A DNA stretch of 64,000 nucleotides. Origin: DASUPK01 sp963782345 (GTDB lineage: Bacteria; Actinomycetota; Thermoleophilia; Solirubrobacterales; 70-9). Position numbers and translations under genes: made by a program. Below the pieces are notes generated by a model. That model searched no databases and was not told the origin of the DNA. It saw only the letters and a program-made list of their open reading frames with translations. The stretch spans positions 248,001-312,000 of the forward strand of contig CAWAJF010000005.1 of the NCBI GenBank assembly GCA_963782345.1, read 5' to 3'. Below, one piece after another: positions 25,101-32,640 of the stretch (position 1 is its first letter; each line of letters begins with the position of its first letter).

Positions 25101-25856
25101 GTGGGTGCACAACGTGACAATGGGCGCCCGGACGCTGCGATCGCCCGCCTCGCGGCCAACCAGCATGGGGTCGTCTCCACTGCTCAGCTCGAACGGGCGG
25201 GCATCGGCCGAAGGGGCAGAGCCCACCGTGTGCGTACCGAGCGGCTCCACCCCATTCATCGCGGGGTGTACGCCATCGGGCACCGGGGGCTCAGCGAGAG
25301 GGGACAGTGGATGGCGGCGGTCCTGGCGTGCGGCCCGGGCGCCTTCCTCAGCCACACCAGCGCCGCGGCGCTCTGGCAGCTCGTTCCCCAGCGCGAAGTG
25401 ACCCGGAGAGTGGGCATCCCCGTCACGACCCCGTCGCGAACGCTGGTCGACCTCCGTCGCCTCCTTCCCCGGCCGCGGTTTGCCGCCGCGCTCCGGCAGG
25501 CGGAATATCTCGGGCTACCGCTGGATCCCGAGCTCGAGCCGGACCACACCCGCAGCGAGCTCGAAGCCCGCTTCCTGGCGCTCTGCCGCCGCCACCGCCT
25601 TCCCCGGCCGGAGGTGAACGTCCAGCTCGGCACCTTCACCGTCGACTTCCTCTGGCCGGAGGCTCGGTTGGTGGTGGAGCTCGACGGCTATCGCGCCCAC
25701 GCCGGCCGAGCCGCCTTCGAAGCCGACCGCGCCCGCGACCTCGCGTTGAAGGCGCTCGGCTACGACGTCCTCCGGTTCACCTGGCGACAGGTCTTCGATC
25801 ACCCTCACCGCACGGTGACCCGGCTCCGAGAGCTCCTCGATGCCAACCGCAAGTAG
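25101..25856 (+). CDS. AbiEi-like winged helix plus DUF559 endonuclease-like protein
   Basis: 251 residues. The N-terminal part (AIARLAANQHGVVSTAQLERAGI, RLHPIHRGVYAIGH) is the winged-helix domain of AbiEi-type antitoxins. The C-terminal part (VDFLWPEARLVVELDGYRAHAGRAAFEADRARD, DVLRFTWRQVFDHP) is a DUF559/Vsr-like nuclease fold with candidate catalytic Asp, Glu and Asp. The segment between LWQLVPQREVTRR and VGIPVTTPSRTL looks shorter than I would expect for the family. No toxin partner is adjacent, so abortive infection is not shown. Function unknown. Confidence 0.75.
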   Translation: MGAQRDNGRPDAAIARLAANQHGVVSTAQLERAGIGRRGRAHRVRTERLHPIHRGVYAIGHRGLSERGQWMAAVLACGPGAFLSHTSAAALWQLVPQREVTRRVGIPVTTPSRTLVDLRRLLPRPRFAAALRQAEYLGLPLDPELEPDHTRSELEARFLALCRRHRLPRPEVNVQLGTFTVDFLWPEARLVVELDGYRAHAGRAAFEADRARDLALKALGYDVLRFTWRQVFDHPHRTVTRLRELLDANRK

Positions 25857-25866
25857 GATCACTCGC

Positions 25867-26193
25867 ATGGATGCCGAGAGAGCACGCCAGCGCCTCGCCG
25901 AGGAACGAGCCCGGATCGAGCGGGAGCTCGAGGGACATGGGCGGGAGGAGCCGTCCGACGAGCCGAGGGACAGCGGCGATCAGGCGAACGAGCTCGAGCA
26001 GACGGACACGGAGAACGCGCTCCGGGCGGATCTGCGCCAGACGCTGGACGCGATCGAGAAGGCCGAGGCCCGCGTCGAGGAGGGCACGTACGGCGTCTCC
26101 GTCGTGAGCGGCGATCCGATCCCGGATGAGCGGCTCGAGGCGATCCCCTGGGCCGACCGCAACGTCGGGGAAGAGCCCGGCGGGCGCGGCTAG
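25867..26193 (+). CDS. DksA/TraR-like protein lacking zinc cysteines
   Basis: 108 residues. A coiled-coil N-terminus rich in Arg/Glu (MDAERARQRLAEERARIERE) leads to EKAEARVEEGTYGVSVVSGDPIPDERLEAIPWADRN, which lines up with the DksA zinc-finger region (EEGTYGxCxxCGxPIPxxRLEAxPxAxxC). All four Cys positions are replaced, so no zinc site remains. DksA proteins act in the RNA polymerase secondary channel; whether this one does is unknown. ATG 25867 follows TAGGAT by 7 nt (either -10 box or ribosome site). Its end overlaps the convergent methyltransferase stop by 4 bp. Confidence 0.75.
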   Translation: MDAERARQRLAEERARIERELEGHGREEPSDEPRDSGDQANELEQTDTENALRADLRQTLDAIEKAEARVEEGTYGVSVVSGDPIPDERLEAIPWADRNVGEEPGGRG

Positions 26194-27095
26194 GACCGGC
26201 GCGCCGAGAGCAGCAGGTTGTAGAAGAGCTGCGGCGGCAGGCGCGGCTCCAGGACCTGATCGTCGACACGCTGCAGCGCCAGGTAGCTGCGGAAGGCGAA
26301 CCGCCGCCAGCCCCACGGCACCTCGTCGGGCTCGGCACTGGCCTCGAGCGTCCTCACGGTCCAGCCGTGGATCGAGGCGAGAAGCTCCTCGCCCTTCACC
26401 CTGACCTCGCCGAGACCCGCGGCGTCGCAGAAGCGGCGCAGATCACCGGGCGCGAAGGCGTGCACATCGACCTCTGGCTCGAGGTCGTGGCCGTTCTCGT
26501 TGGCCGCCTCGGCGGCGTAGTCGCGGGCCGTGGCGCCGACCAGCCGCCGCCAGAGGGGCGCGGTGAGCAGCGCCGCCCGCTTCGGGATGGCGGCGAGGAG
26601 GTCGCCGTAGCGCGACGGCTCCCCGCAGAAGGCCACGGTTCCCCCCGGCCGCAGCACCCGCGCGAACTCCGAGAACGCCTGCCCGAGGTCGGGAATGTGA
26701 TGGAGGACGGCGTGGCCGAAGACCAGGTCGAAGCTCTCCTCCGGGAAGGGGAGGGTCTCCGCATCGGCGGCCGCCGTCTTCACCTCCAGTCCGAGCCGCT
26801 CCGCGTTCCGCTCCAGCGTCGCCAGCATCCCGGGCGAGATGTCCGTTGTGGTGGCGCGCTCGATCGCACCGGCCTGCAGCAGGTTGAGGGAGAAGTAGCC
26901 CGTCCCGGCGCCGATCTCGAGGGCGTCGCCGAACGGCGCCTCGGGCCACCCGCCAAGCGCCTTGCGCAGCTTGCCCGTGACCTGGCGCTGCCCGATGTCC
27001 CCGAAGTCGATGCCCCACTTGGAGTCGTAGGACGCGGCCGCCACGTCGTGGTAGCGCTCGTTGACGTCCTTGATGTGCTCTGGGCTCCCCGGCAT
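26190..27095 (-). CDS. Class I SAM-dependent methyltransferase
   Basis: 301 residues of UbiE/Methyltransf_11 type: DALEIGAGTGYFSLNLLQ binds AdoMet (motif I), TTTDISPGMLATLERNA (motif II) and FDLVFGHAVLHHIPDL (motif IV), then VLRPGGTVAFCGEPSRYGD. No specificity residue for lipid, quinone or metabolite is apparent. Leaderless: TACGAT lies 8 nt before the ATG. Upstream and on the same strand is the ABC exporter pair. Confidence 0.88.
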   Translation of the reverse strand: MPGSPEHIKDVNERYHDVAAASYDSKWGIDFGDIGQRQVTGKLRKALGGWPEAPFGDALEIGAGTGYFSLNLLQAGAIERATTTDISPGMLATLERNAERLGLEVKTAAADAETLPFPEESFDLVFGHAVLHHIPDLGQAFSEFARVLRPGGTVAFCGEPSRYGDLLAAIPKRAALLTAPLWRRLVGATARDYAAEAANENGHDLEPEVDVHAFAPGDLRRFCDAAGLGEVRVKGEELLASIHGWTVRTLEASAEPDEVPWGWRRFAFRSYLALQRVDDQVLEPRLPPQLFYNLLLSARRS

Positions 27096-27103
27096 GACGC
27101 CGG

Positions 27104-27109
27104 ATCGTA
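27104..27109 (-). promoter_or_regulatory. -10 box, leaderless promoter of the methyltransferase gene
   Basis: TACGAT on the reverse strand, 8 nt before ATG 27095. Confidence 0.4.
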
Positions 27110-27122
27110 GACCGGGGCGGAT

Positions 27123-27878
27123 CTACCGGTCGTAGTTGGCGATCGCCCGCAGCGAGAGACCGATCAGAACCACGCCCATGACGAGGATCACTCCGAGGCA
27201 GACGAGGATCTTGTCCACGACCCATCCGTCGATGATCAGAGAGCGCAGCCCCACGATCACGTAGCTCACCGGGTTGATCCGCGCCAGCGTCTCCATCACC
27301 GGGGAGAGCCGGTCGAACGGGACGAAGTTCGGCGTCAGGAAGAGGAGCGGGAAGAAGAGCAGGAAGCTGGTGTTCGTCGCCTGGACGTTCCGTGTCGTCA
27401 GCGCGACCAGAATCCCGAAGCCGGCGTAGGCGACCCCGAAGAGCGAGGCGAGGAAGACGCAGAGGACGGCGCCGAGAGGCCCGGACTCGATGTGAGCACC
27501 GAAGGCGATCCCCGCCAGCAGCACCACCGTGGAGGCGGCGATGCCGCGGACGAGGTCGGCGCCGAGCCTGCCGACGATCAGCGACGTCCGGCGGATCGGT
27601 GCGACGAGCAGCTTGTCGAAGTAGCCGCTGTCGATCTCGGTGACGAGCGCGAGCCCGGTCGTCGCCGTCGCGACGGCGAACATCAGCGAGACCGGCATCT
27701 GGAACGCGACGTACCCCTGGCCGTGCAGAAAGGGGGTCGTGCTCGGAAAGGTCTTGGAGACCTGGCCGATGTTGACCGCCAGGAAGAACAGGGGGATGAA
27801 CAGCGTCGGGATCGTGGCCTCGGGGTAGCGGACGACCTCCCGCACGGCGCGCCGCCCCAGCAGCAGGACCTCGGTCAT
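27123..27878 (-). CDS. ABC-2 type transporter permease (DrrB-like)
   Basis: 251-residue membrane protein with about six hydrophobic segments (for example FIPLFFLAVNIGQV, FLLFFPLLFLTPNFVPFD, ILVCLGVILVMGVVLIGLSL), the ABC-2 permease layout. It overlaps the ATPase gene by 4 bp and is translated after it, so the two form one exporter, of the daunorubicin-resistance type that pumps hydrophobic compounds or lipids. Substrate not deducible. Confidence 0.9.
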   Translation of the reverse strand: MTEVLLLGRRAVREVVRYPEATIPTLFIPLFFLAVNIGQVSKTFPSTTPFLHGQGYVAFQMPVSLMFAVATATTGLALVTEIDSGYFDKLLVAPIRRTSLIVGRLGADLVRGIAASTVVLLAGIAFGAHIESGPLGAVLCVFLASLFGVAYAGFGILVALTTRNVQATNTSFLLFFPLLFLTPNFVPFDRLSPVMETLARINPVSYVIVGLRSLIIDGWVVDKILVCLGVILVMGVVLIGLSLRAIANYDR

Positions 27879-28897
27879 GGCGCCACCGCCCTCGCCGCCG
27901 CCTCATCCCGCTCGGCGCCCTTGTCCTCATGCTCGGTGCCGGCGCCCTCCAGGCGCCGTCCCGTCGCCTCGAGGAAGACGTCGTCCAGCGAGGGCCGCGA
28001 GACCGAGATCGCTCCCACGTCGACGTCCGCCGCATGCAGCCGGCGGACGACCTCGGCGATCGACGCGGCGCCGTTCTCGACGAAGAGCGCCAGCGCGTCC
28101 TGCTCGGCGATCACCCGATCGAGCCCGGGCAGGTCGCCGATGATCCGCTGGGTCTGCTCCGCATCGGCGCCGTGCAGCTCCACCGAGACGACGTCCTTGC
28201 CGATCTCCGCCTTCAGGCTCTCCGGCGTGCCCTCGGCGACGATCTCACCGTTGTCGATGATCGCCAGCCGGTCGCAGAGCTCGTCGGCCTCCTCCAGGTA
28301 CTGCGTCGTCAGAAAGATGGTCGTACCGGTCGAGTTGATGCTCCGCACCTCCTCCCACACCGTCAGTCGCGATGCGGGGTCGAGCCCGGTGGTCGGCTCG
28401 TCGAGGAAGAGCACCTTCGGGTGATGAACGAGCGCGCTCGCCAGGTCGAGCCTCCGCTTCATCCCCCCTGAGTAGGTCTTCGTCCGCCGCTCGGCGGCGT
28501 CGGTCAGCCCGACCAGCTCGAGCAGCTCGGCCGCCCGCTCCCGGCCGGCGGCGCCGTGGATCCCGTACAGGCCGCACTGCAGCTCGAGGAGCTCCCGCCC
28601 CGACTGCACGGCATCGAGCCCGATCTCCTGCAGCGCCACGCCGATGTTGTGGCGGACGGCATCGCCGTCGGCGACCACGTCGTGGCCGGCGACCGAGGCG
28701 GTGCCGGCGCTCGGCGGCAACAGCGTGCAGAGCATCCTCACGGTGGTCGACTTGCCCGCCCCGTTCGGACCCAGGAAGCCGAAGACCTCGCCCCCGGAGA
28801 CCTCGAGGTCGACTCCGCGCACTGCCTCGACGCCGCCCTTGAATGTGCGGGTCAGGCCGCGGGCCGATATCGCAGGGGCTCTTCTGTCGTTCTCCAT
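27875..28897 (-). CDS. ABC transporter ATP-binding protein (DrrA-like)
   Basis: 340 residues. FGFLGPNGAGKSTTVRMLCT (Walker A), TYSGGMKRRLDLASALVHHP (signature; SGG replaces SGGQ), KVLFLDEPTTGLDPASR (Walker B) and a DrrA-type C-terminal domain (SVSRPSLDDVFLEATGR). MENDRRAPAISARGLTRTF from ATG 28897 fits the family; the frame is open to 28957. Divergent from the methyltransferase gene at 29014. Energises the permease that follows. Confidence 0.93.
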   Translation of the reverse strand: MENDRRAPAISARGLTRTFKGGVEAVRGVDLEVSGGEVFGFLGPNGAGKSTTVRMLCTLLPPSAGTASVAGHDVVADGDAVRHNIGVALQEIGLDAVQSGRELLELQCGLYGIHGAAGRERAAELLELVGLTDAAERRTKTYSGGMKRRLDLASALVHHPKVLFLDEPTTGLDPASRLTVWEEVRSINSTGTTIFLTTQYLEEADELCDRLAIIDNGEIVAEGTPESLKAEIGKDVVSVELHGADAEQTQRIIGDLPGLDRVIAEQDALALFVENGAASIAEVVRRLHAADVDVGAISVSRPSLDDVFLEATGRRLEGAGTEHEDKGAERDEAAARAVAP

Positions 28898-28999
28898 CAA
28901 CTCTCGTTCCGTCCTTGGGACTCCCCGTCTCTGACCGGACTGCCGCCCGAGACTCATCGGTCGTGCCGATTTCGCACTCTACGAAAACTGGATTGCCCC

Positions 29000-29005
29000 T
29001 AACTT
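29000..29005 (+). promoter_or_regulatory. -10 box, leaderless promoter at 29014
   Basis: TAACTT, 8 nt before ATG 29014; no ribosome site. Confidence 0.4.
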
Positions 29006-29013
29006 CCCCCGCG

Positions 29014-29778
29014 ATGAGCGAAGCCGACCAGACCGCCTACCTGCAGGCCGATCAGCCCGAGGGCGTCCCGCCGCTGGAGCTGACCGGCGAGCGGACCCTC
29101 CCCGACGTCCCGGAGGAGAACTACTGGTACCGGCGGCACGTCGCCGTCTACGAGTGGATCGCCGAGCGGTGCAGGGGACTGCGCGTCGCCGACCTCGCGT
29201 CCGGCGAGGGATACGGCTCGGATCTCCTCGCTCGGAGCGCCGCGGAGGTGATCGGCGTCGACGCGAACCCCGAGGCCTTCGAGCACGCCCGCGCCCGCTA
29301 CCGCCGTCCGAACCTGAGCTTCCAGCGAGGTCTCGTCGAGGGCTTCGATCAGGAGGTCGACGCCGTCGTCTTCCTCCAGACCATCGAGCACATCCACGAG
29401 CCCGATGTCCTCCTCGAGCGGATCTCCCGAATCGCGCCGGTCGCCTACATCTCGACGCCGAACCGCCTCACCCTCGCGCCGCCCGGCGCGGAGAAGTCCG
29501 ACAACCCGTGGCACCTGCGCGAGTACGACGCGGGCCAGTACCGCGACCTGCTCGAGCCGCATTTCCGGAGCGTCGAGCTGCTCGGCCTCTTCCACGCTCG
29601 CAAGCTGCGGGCTCACGAGCTCGCGATCCGAGCCGGCTGGGACAGGGTGCACCCGGCCCTCCACATCACGAAGCCGTTCTACGACCGGTTCATCCCGGCG
29701 ATCAGCGCTCGCGACTTCCGGCTGCGAGACGCCCCGCTCGACAGGGCGCTGGACTTCGTGGCCATCTGCCGCGCCTGA
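29014..29778 (+). CDS. SAM-dependent methyltransferase upstream of the GH57 gene
   Basis: 254 residues: ADLASGEGYGSDLLARSA (motif I, SGEGYG), VIGVDANPEAFEHAR (acidic loop), DAVVFLQTIEHIHEPDVLLE (motif IV) and ISTPNRLTLAPPG. The STPN stretch and WHLREYDAGQY resemble methyltransferases of glycan and lipid clusters. It lies 5 bp upstream of the GH57 gene and may modify a polysaccharide made by the neighbours; that is inference. Confidence 0.82.
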   Translation: MSEADQTAYLQADQPEGVPPLELTGERTLPDVPEENYWYRRHVAVYEWIAERCRGLRVADLASGEGYGSDLLARSAAEVIGVDANPEAFEHARARYRRPNLSFQRGLVEGFDQEVDAVVFLQTIEHIHEPDVLLERISRIAPVAYISTPNRLTLAPPGAEKSDNPWHLREYDAGQYRDLLEPHFRSVELLGLFHARKLRAHELAIRAGWDRVHPALHITKPFYDRFIPAISARDFRLRDAPLDRALDFVAICRA

Positions 29779-29783
29779 GGCTG

Positions 29784-31196
29784 ATGGCTGACCGCACCGT
29801 TGGCGACCTGGCGATCGTCCTCCACTCCCACATGCCCTACGTCGAGGGCTTCGGGACCTATCCGTTCGGGGAGGAGTGGCTCTTCGACGCCTTCGCGCGC
29901 TCCCACCTGCCGGTGCTCGACGTCGCCGAGCAGCTCACGATGACGATCACCCCGGTGCTGGCCGACCAGCTGGAGGCCGACGGGGTGGGGGAGAGGATGC
30001 TCCGCTTCCTGCGCCGCCACCGGATCGATGCCGCCGACCGCGACGTGGCGGATGCCGGCGCCGCCCTCCGCCTGGCCGCCAGGGCGGAGGCCGAGCACTA
30101 CACCCGCGCCATGAGGCGCCTGCGGAAGCTGAAGGGCAACCCACTGCGCGCCTTCCAGGAGGCTCATGCGAAGGGGCGGATCGCGCTGATGGCCTCCGCC
30201 GCCACCCATGCGGTGCTGCCCAAGCTCGCCACCCTCGCCGGCCGGCGCCTCCAGGTGGACGCGGGCCTTCGCTCTCACCAGCGCCGCTTCGGCGAGGTCA
30301 CCGGCTTCTGGCTGCCCGAGTGCGCCTACGCGCCCGGGGTCGAGGACGTCCTGGCAGAGCGGGGCATCGCCTACACCTGCCTGGACCAGAGCGCTCAGGA
30401 GCCGGCCAGGGCAGCTCTCTCGCCGATCCGCCTGCCCGGCGGCCCGCTCGCCTTCACGATCGACTGGCCGAGCGTGCGGCTGGTCTGGTCGGATCGGGGC
30501 TATCCCTCCGACCCCGCGTACCTGGAGTACCACCGCCAATCGGTGAACGGGATGCGCCTCTGGTCCATCTCCGGGCGCCCGTACGAGCCCGCGGTCGCGG
30601 CCAAGCGAGCCGCCGAGCACGCCGCGTCCTTCCTGGCCGCCGTTCGCGACCGGCTCGAGCGCCACCGTGCCGACCGCGGATGCAGGGGCCTCTGCGTGTT
30701 CGCGATCGACACCGAGCTGCTCGGTCACTGGTGGGCGGAGGGGCCGATCTGGCTCGGCGAGGTCCTGAAGGGGGCCGAGCTCGACGGCGTGCGGCTGCTC
30801 ACCCTGCCTCAGGCGCTGCGCGAGCACGAGGCCGAGGAGCGCCCCGCCCACCGGGGCAGCTGGGGCGAGGGGAAGAGCCTCGAGACCTGGGACTCGCCGC
30901 CGGTCTCGGACCTGGTCTGGGCGACGCGCCGCTCCGAGCTCCGCCTGCTCCGGGCGCTGGGCATGCGGGATCTCGACCGTGATGCCGCCATGCGCGCCGC
31001 CCGCGAGCTCCTCGCCCTGCAGTCGAGCGACTGGGCGTTCATGGACCACCGCGGCCAGGCCGGGGACTATCCCTATACGCGGGCGACGGCCCACGCTCAG
31101 GCCCTCCTGGAGGCCATAGACTCCTCAGGGGCAGTCGAGGCACGCGTGCGCAATCTCGCCCCTGACCTGAGCCTGGCGCCGCTGCTCGAGCCTTAG
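29784..31196 (+). CDS. GH57 family 1,4-alpha-glucan branching enzyme-like protein
   Basis: 470 residues. AIVLHSHMPYVEGFGTYPFGEEWLF is the GH57 N-terminal motif; FWLPECAYAPG gives the catalytic Glu179 and FAIDTELLGHWW the catalytic Asp309, both matching bacterial GH57/DUF1957 branching enzymes (as Rv3031). The C-terminal part has the usual helical domain (RELLALQSSDWAFMD). Expected to introduce alpha-1,6 branches in glycogen or methylglucose polysaccharide. GAGG lies 3 nt before ATG 29784. Followed after 10 bp by a GT4 glycosyltransferase, as in mycobacteria (Rv3031-Rv3032). Confidence 0.93.
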   Translation: MADRTVGDLAIVLHSHMPYVEGFGTYPFGEEWLFDAFARSHLPVLDVAEQLTMTITPVLADQLEADGVGERMLRFLRRHRIDAADRDVADAGAALRLAARAEAEHYTRAMRRLRKLKGNPLRAFQEAHAKGRIALMASAATHAVLPKLATLAGRRLQVDAGLRSHQRRFGEVTGFWLPECAYAPGVEDVLAERGIAYTCLDQSAQEPARAALSPIRLPGGPLAFTIDWPSVRLVWSDRGYPSDPAYLEYHRQSVNGMRLWSISGRPYEPAVAAKRAAEHAASFLAAVRDRLERHRADRGCRGLCVFAIDTELLGHWWAEGPIWLGEVLKGAELDGVRLLTLPQALREHEAEERPAHRGSWGEGKSLETWDSPPVSDLVWATRRSELRLLRALGMRDLDRDAAMRAARELLALQSSDWAFMDHRGQAGDYPYTRATAHAQALLEAIDSSGAVEARVRNLAPDLSLAPLLEP

Positions 31197-31206
31197 AGCC
31201 CCACCA

Positions 31207-32403
31207 ATGAATCGCGTCCTGATCCTCTCCTGGGAGTACCCGCCGCTGATCGAGGGTGGCCTGGCCCGGCACGTCCGCAAGCTCTCCGAGGCCCTGGTGG
31301 AGCGCCACACGGAGGTCCACGTGCTCACCCGCGGCGGCGAGGAGTCCCCCTCCGAGGAGGTGATGGCCGGCGTCCACGTCCATCGCGTCATGGAGCCGAC
31401 CCGCCCCGCCGAGCTCAACGAGTTCGTCGCCTGGGTGGAGCGGATGAACTCCGACATGCTGGCGGCCGGCGTCGAGCTGGGCGACCGCTACGACTTCGAT
31501 CTCGTGCACGGCCACGACTGGCTCGTCGCCAACGCGTGCGACCATCTCGCTCGCCGCTTCGGCGCCCCGCTGATCACGACGATCCACGCGACCGAGCACG
31601 GCCGCCATCAGGGCTGGGTGGAGAAGCACCCGCAGGCCTACATCCACGGCGTCGAGCGCTGGATCACCAATCGCTCCGATCGCGTGATCGCCTGCTCGAC
31701 CTTCATGCGCGAGCAGATCGTCGACGTCTTCGGCGTCCCCGGGAGCTCTATCGAGGTGATCCCGAACGGGATCGACCCCGAGGACCTGCAGCCCCATGAC
31801 GACGACGAGCTGCGCCGCCTGCGCGCCGAGTTCGCCGACCCGGACGAGTCGCTCCTTCTGCTCGTCGGGCGGCTGGTCTACGAGAAGGGCTTCCAGGTGG
31901 CGCTGGAGGCGCTCCCCGAGATCATCGAGCGGCTGCCGAGGACGCGATTCGTGGTCGCCGGCTCGGGGACGCACGAGGAGGAGCTCCGCCGCCAGGCCGA
32001 GGAGCTCGGGCTGATGTCGCACGGCACCTTCGTCGGGTGGATCGGCGACGACGTCCTCCACTCGCTCTACCGGATCGCCGACGTCTGCGTGGTTCCCTCG
32101 ATCTACGAGCCGTTCGGCCTGGTTGCCCTGGAGGCGATGGCCTCGAGCTGTCCCTGCATCGTCGCCGACACCGGTGGCCTGCGCGAGGTCGTCCCGCACG
32201 ACGAGGTCGGGCTGCGCTTCCGCGCCCGCGACCCGCAGTCGCTCGCCCAGATGACGGTCCGGGTGCTGGACGACGCGAAGCTCTGTCGCCGGCTCACCGC
32301 CGAGGCGTTCGAGCACCTGAGCCTCTTCGATTGGGACGACGTCGCGGAGCGGACCGAGCGGATCTACGAGGAGCTGGCGGCCAGTCGTGACCCGGCTACC
32401 TGA
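31207..32403 (+). CDS. GT4 glycosyltransferase, alpha-glucan synthase-like
   Basis: 398 residues of GT-B fold. ILSWEYPPLIEGGLARHVRKL is the glycogen-synthase type N-terminus, LVHGHDWLVA and STFMREQIVDVFGV are mid-domain motifs, IPNGIDP and LVGRLVYEKGF mark the second Rossmann domain and PSIYEPFGLVALEAMA carries the E-x7-E nucleotide-sugar motif. Resembles Rv3032, which makes alpha-1,4-glucan with the neighbouring GH57 enzyme. Overlaps the next small gene by 17 bp. Confidence 0.92.
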   Translation: MNRVLILSWEYPPLIEGGLARHVRKLSEALVERHTEVHVLTRGGEESPSEEVMAGVHVHRVMEPTRPAELNEFVAWVERMNSDMLAAGVELGDRYDFDLVHGHDWLVANACDHLARRFGAPLITTIHATEHGRHQGWVEKHPQAYIHGVERWITNRSDRVIACSTFMREQIVDVFGVPGSSIEVIPNGIDPEDLQPHDDDELRRLRAEFADPDESLLLLVGRLVYEKGFQVALEALPEIIERLPRTRFVVAGSGTHEEELRRQAEELGLMSHGTFVGWIGDDVLHSLYRIADVCVVPSIYEPFGLVALEAMASSCPCIVADTGGLREVVPHDEVGLRFRARDPQSLAQMTVRVLDDAKLCRRLTAEAFEHLSLFDWDDVAERTERIYEELAASRDPAT

Positions 32404-32635
32404 CGGCCGCCGCGAGGTCTATCCGTCGCGCGAATCGAGGCCGAAGCGCAGGGCGCCGGACTTCGGCCCCGGCCTCAACGTCAGCGTGCCGATCTCGTTC
32501 GGCCTGCCGCTGGTCGTGGTCGGGATCGCTCTGATCGCGGCCGCGATCAACGCCGGCGGCCTCGTGTTCTGGATCACCGGCGCCGTCGCCCTCGCCGGCG
32601 GCATCCTCCTCTTCGCCTCAGGCAAGCGCCTGTAG
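32387..32635 (+). CDS. Small two-helix membrane protein
   Basis: 82 residues, GTG start inside the end of the glycosyltransferase gene. A charged N-terminal third (RREVYPSRESRPKRRAPDFGP) is followed by two hydrophobic helices (SFGLPLVVVGIALIAAAI and VFWITGAVALAGGILLFA) and a short basic end. Not recognised. Translational coupling suggests it belongs with the GH57-GT4 module, perhaps as a membrane anchor; this is inference. Confidence 0.6.
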   Translation: MTRLPDGRREVYPSRESRPKRRAPDFGPGLNVSVPISFGLPLVVVGIALIAAAINAGGLVFWITGAVALAGGILLFASGKRL

Positions 32636-32640
32636 CTCGA

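Noticed and set aside
25101..25856. Abortive-infection (AbiE) system
   Set aside because: The winged-helix part resembles AbiEi, but no AbiEii toxin gene is adjacent; solitary fusions of this kind are common in actinobacteria.
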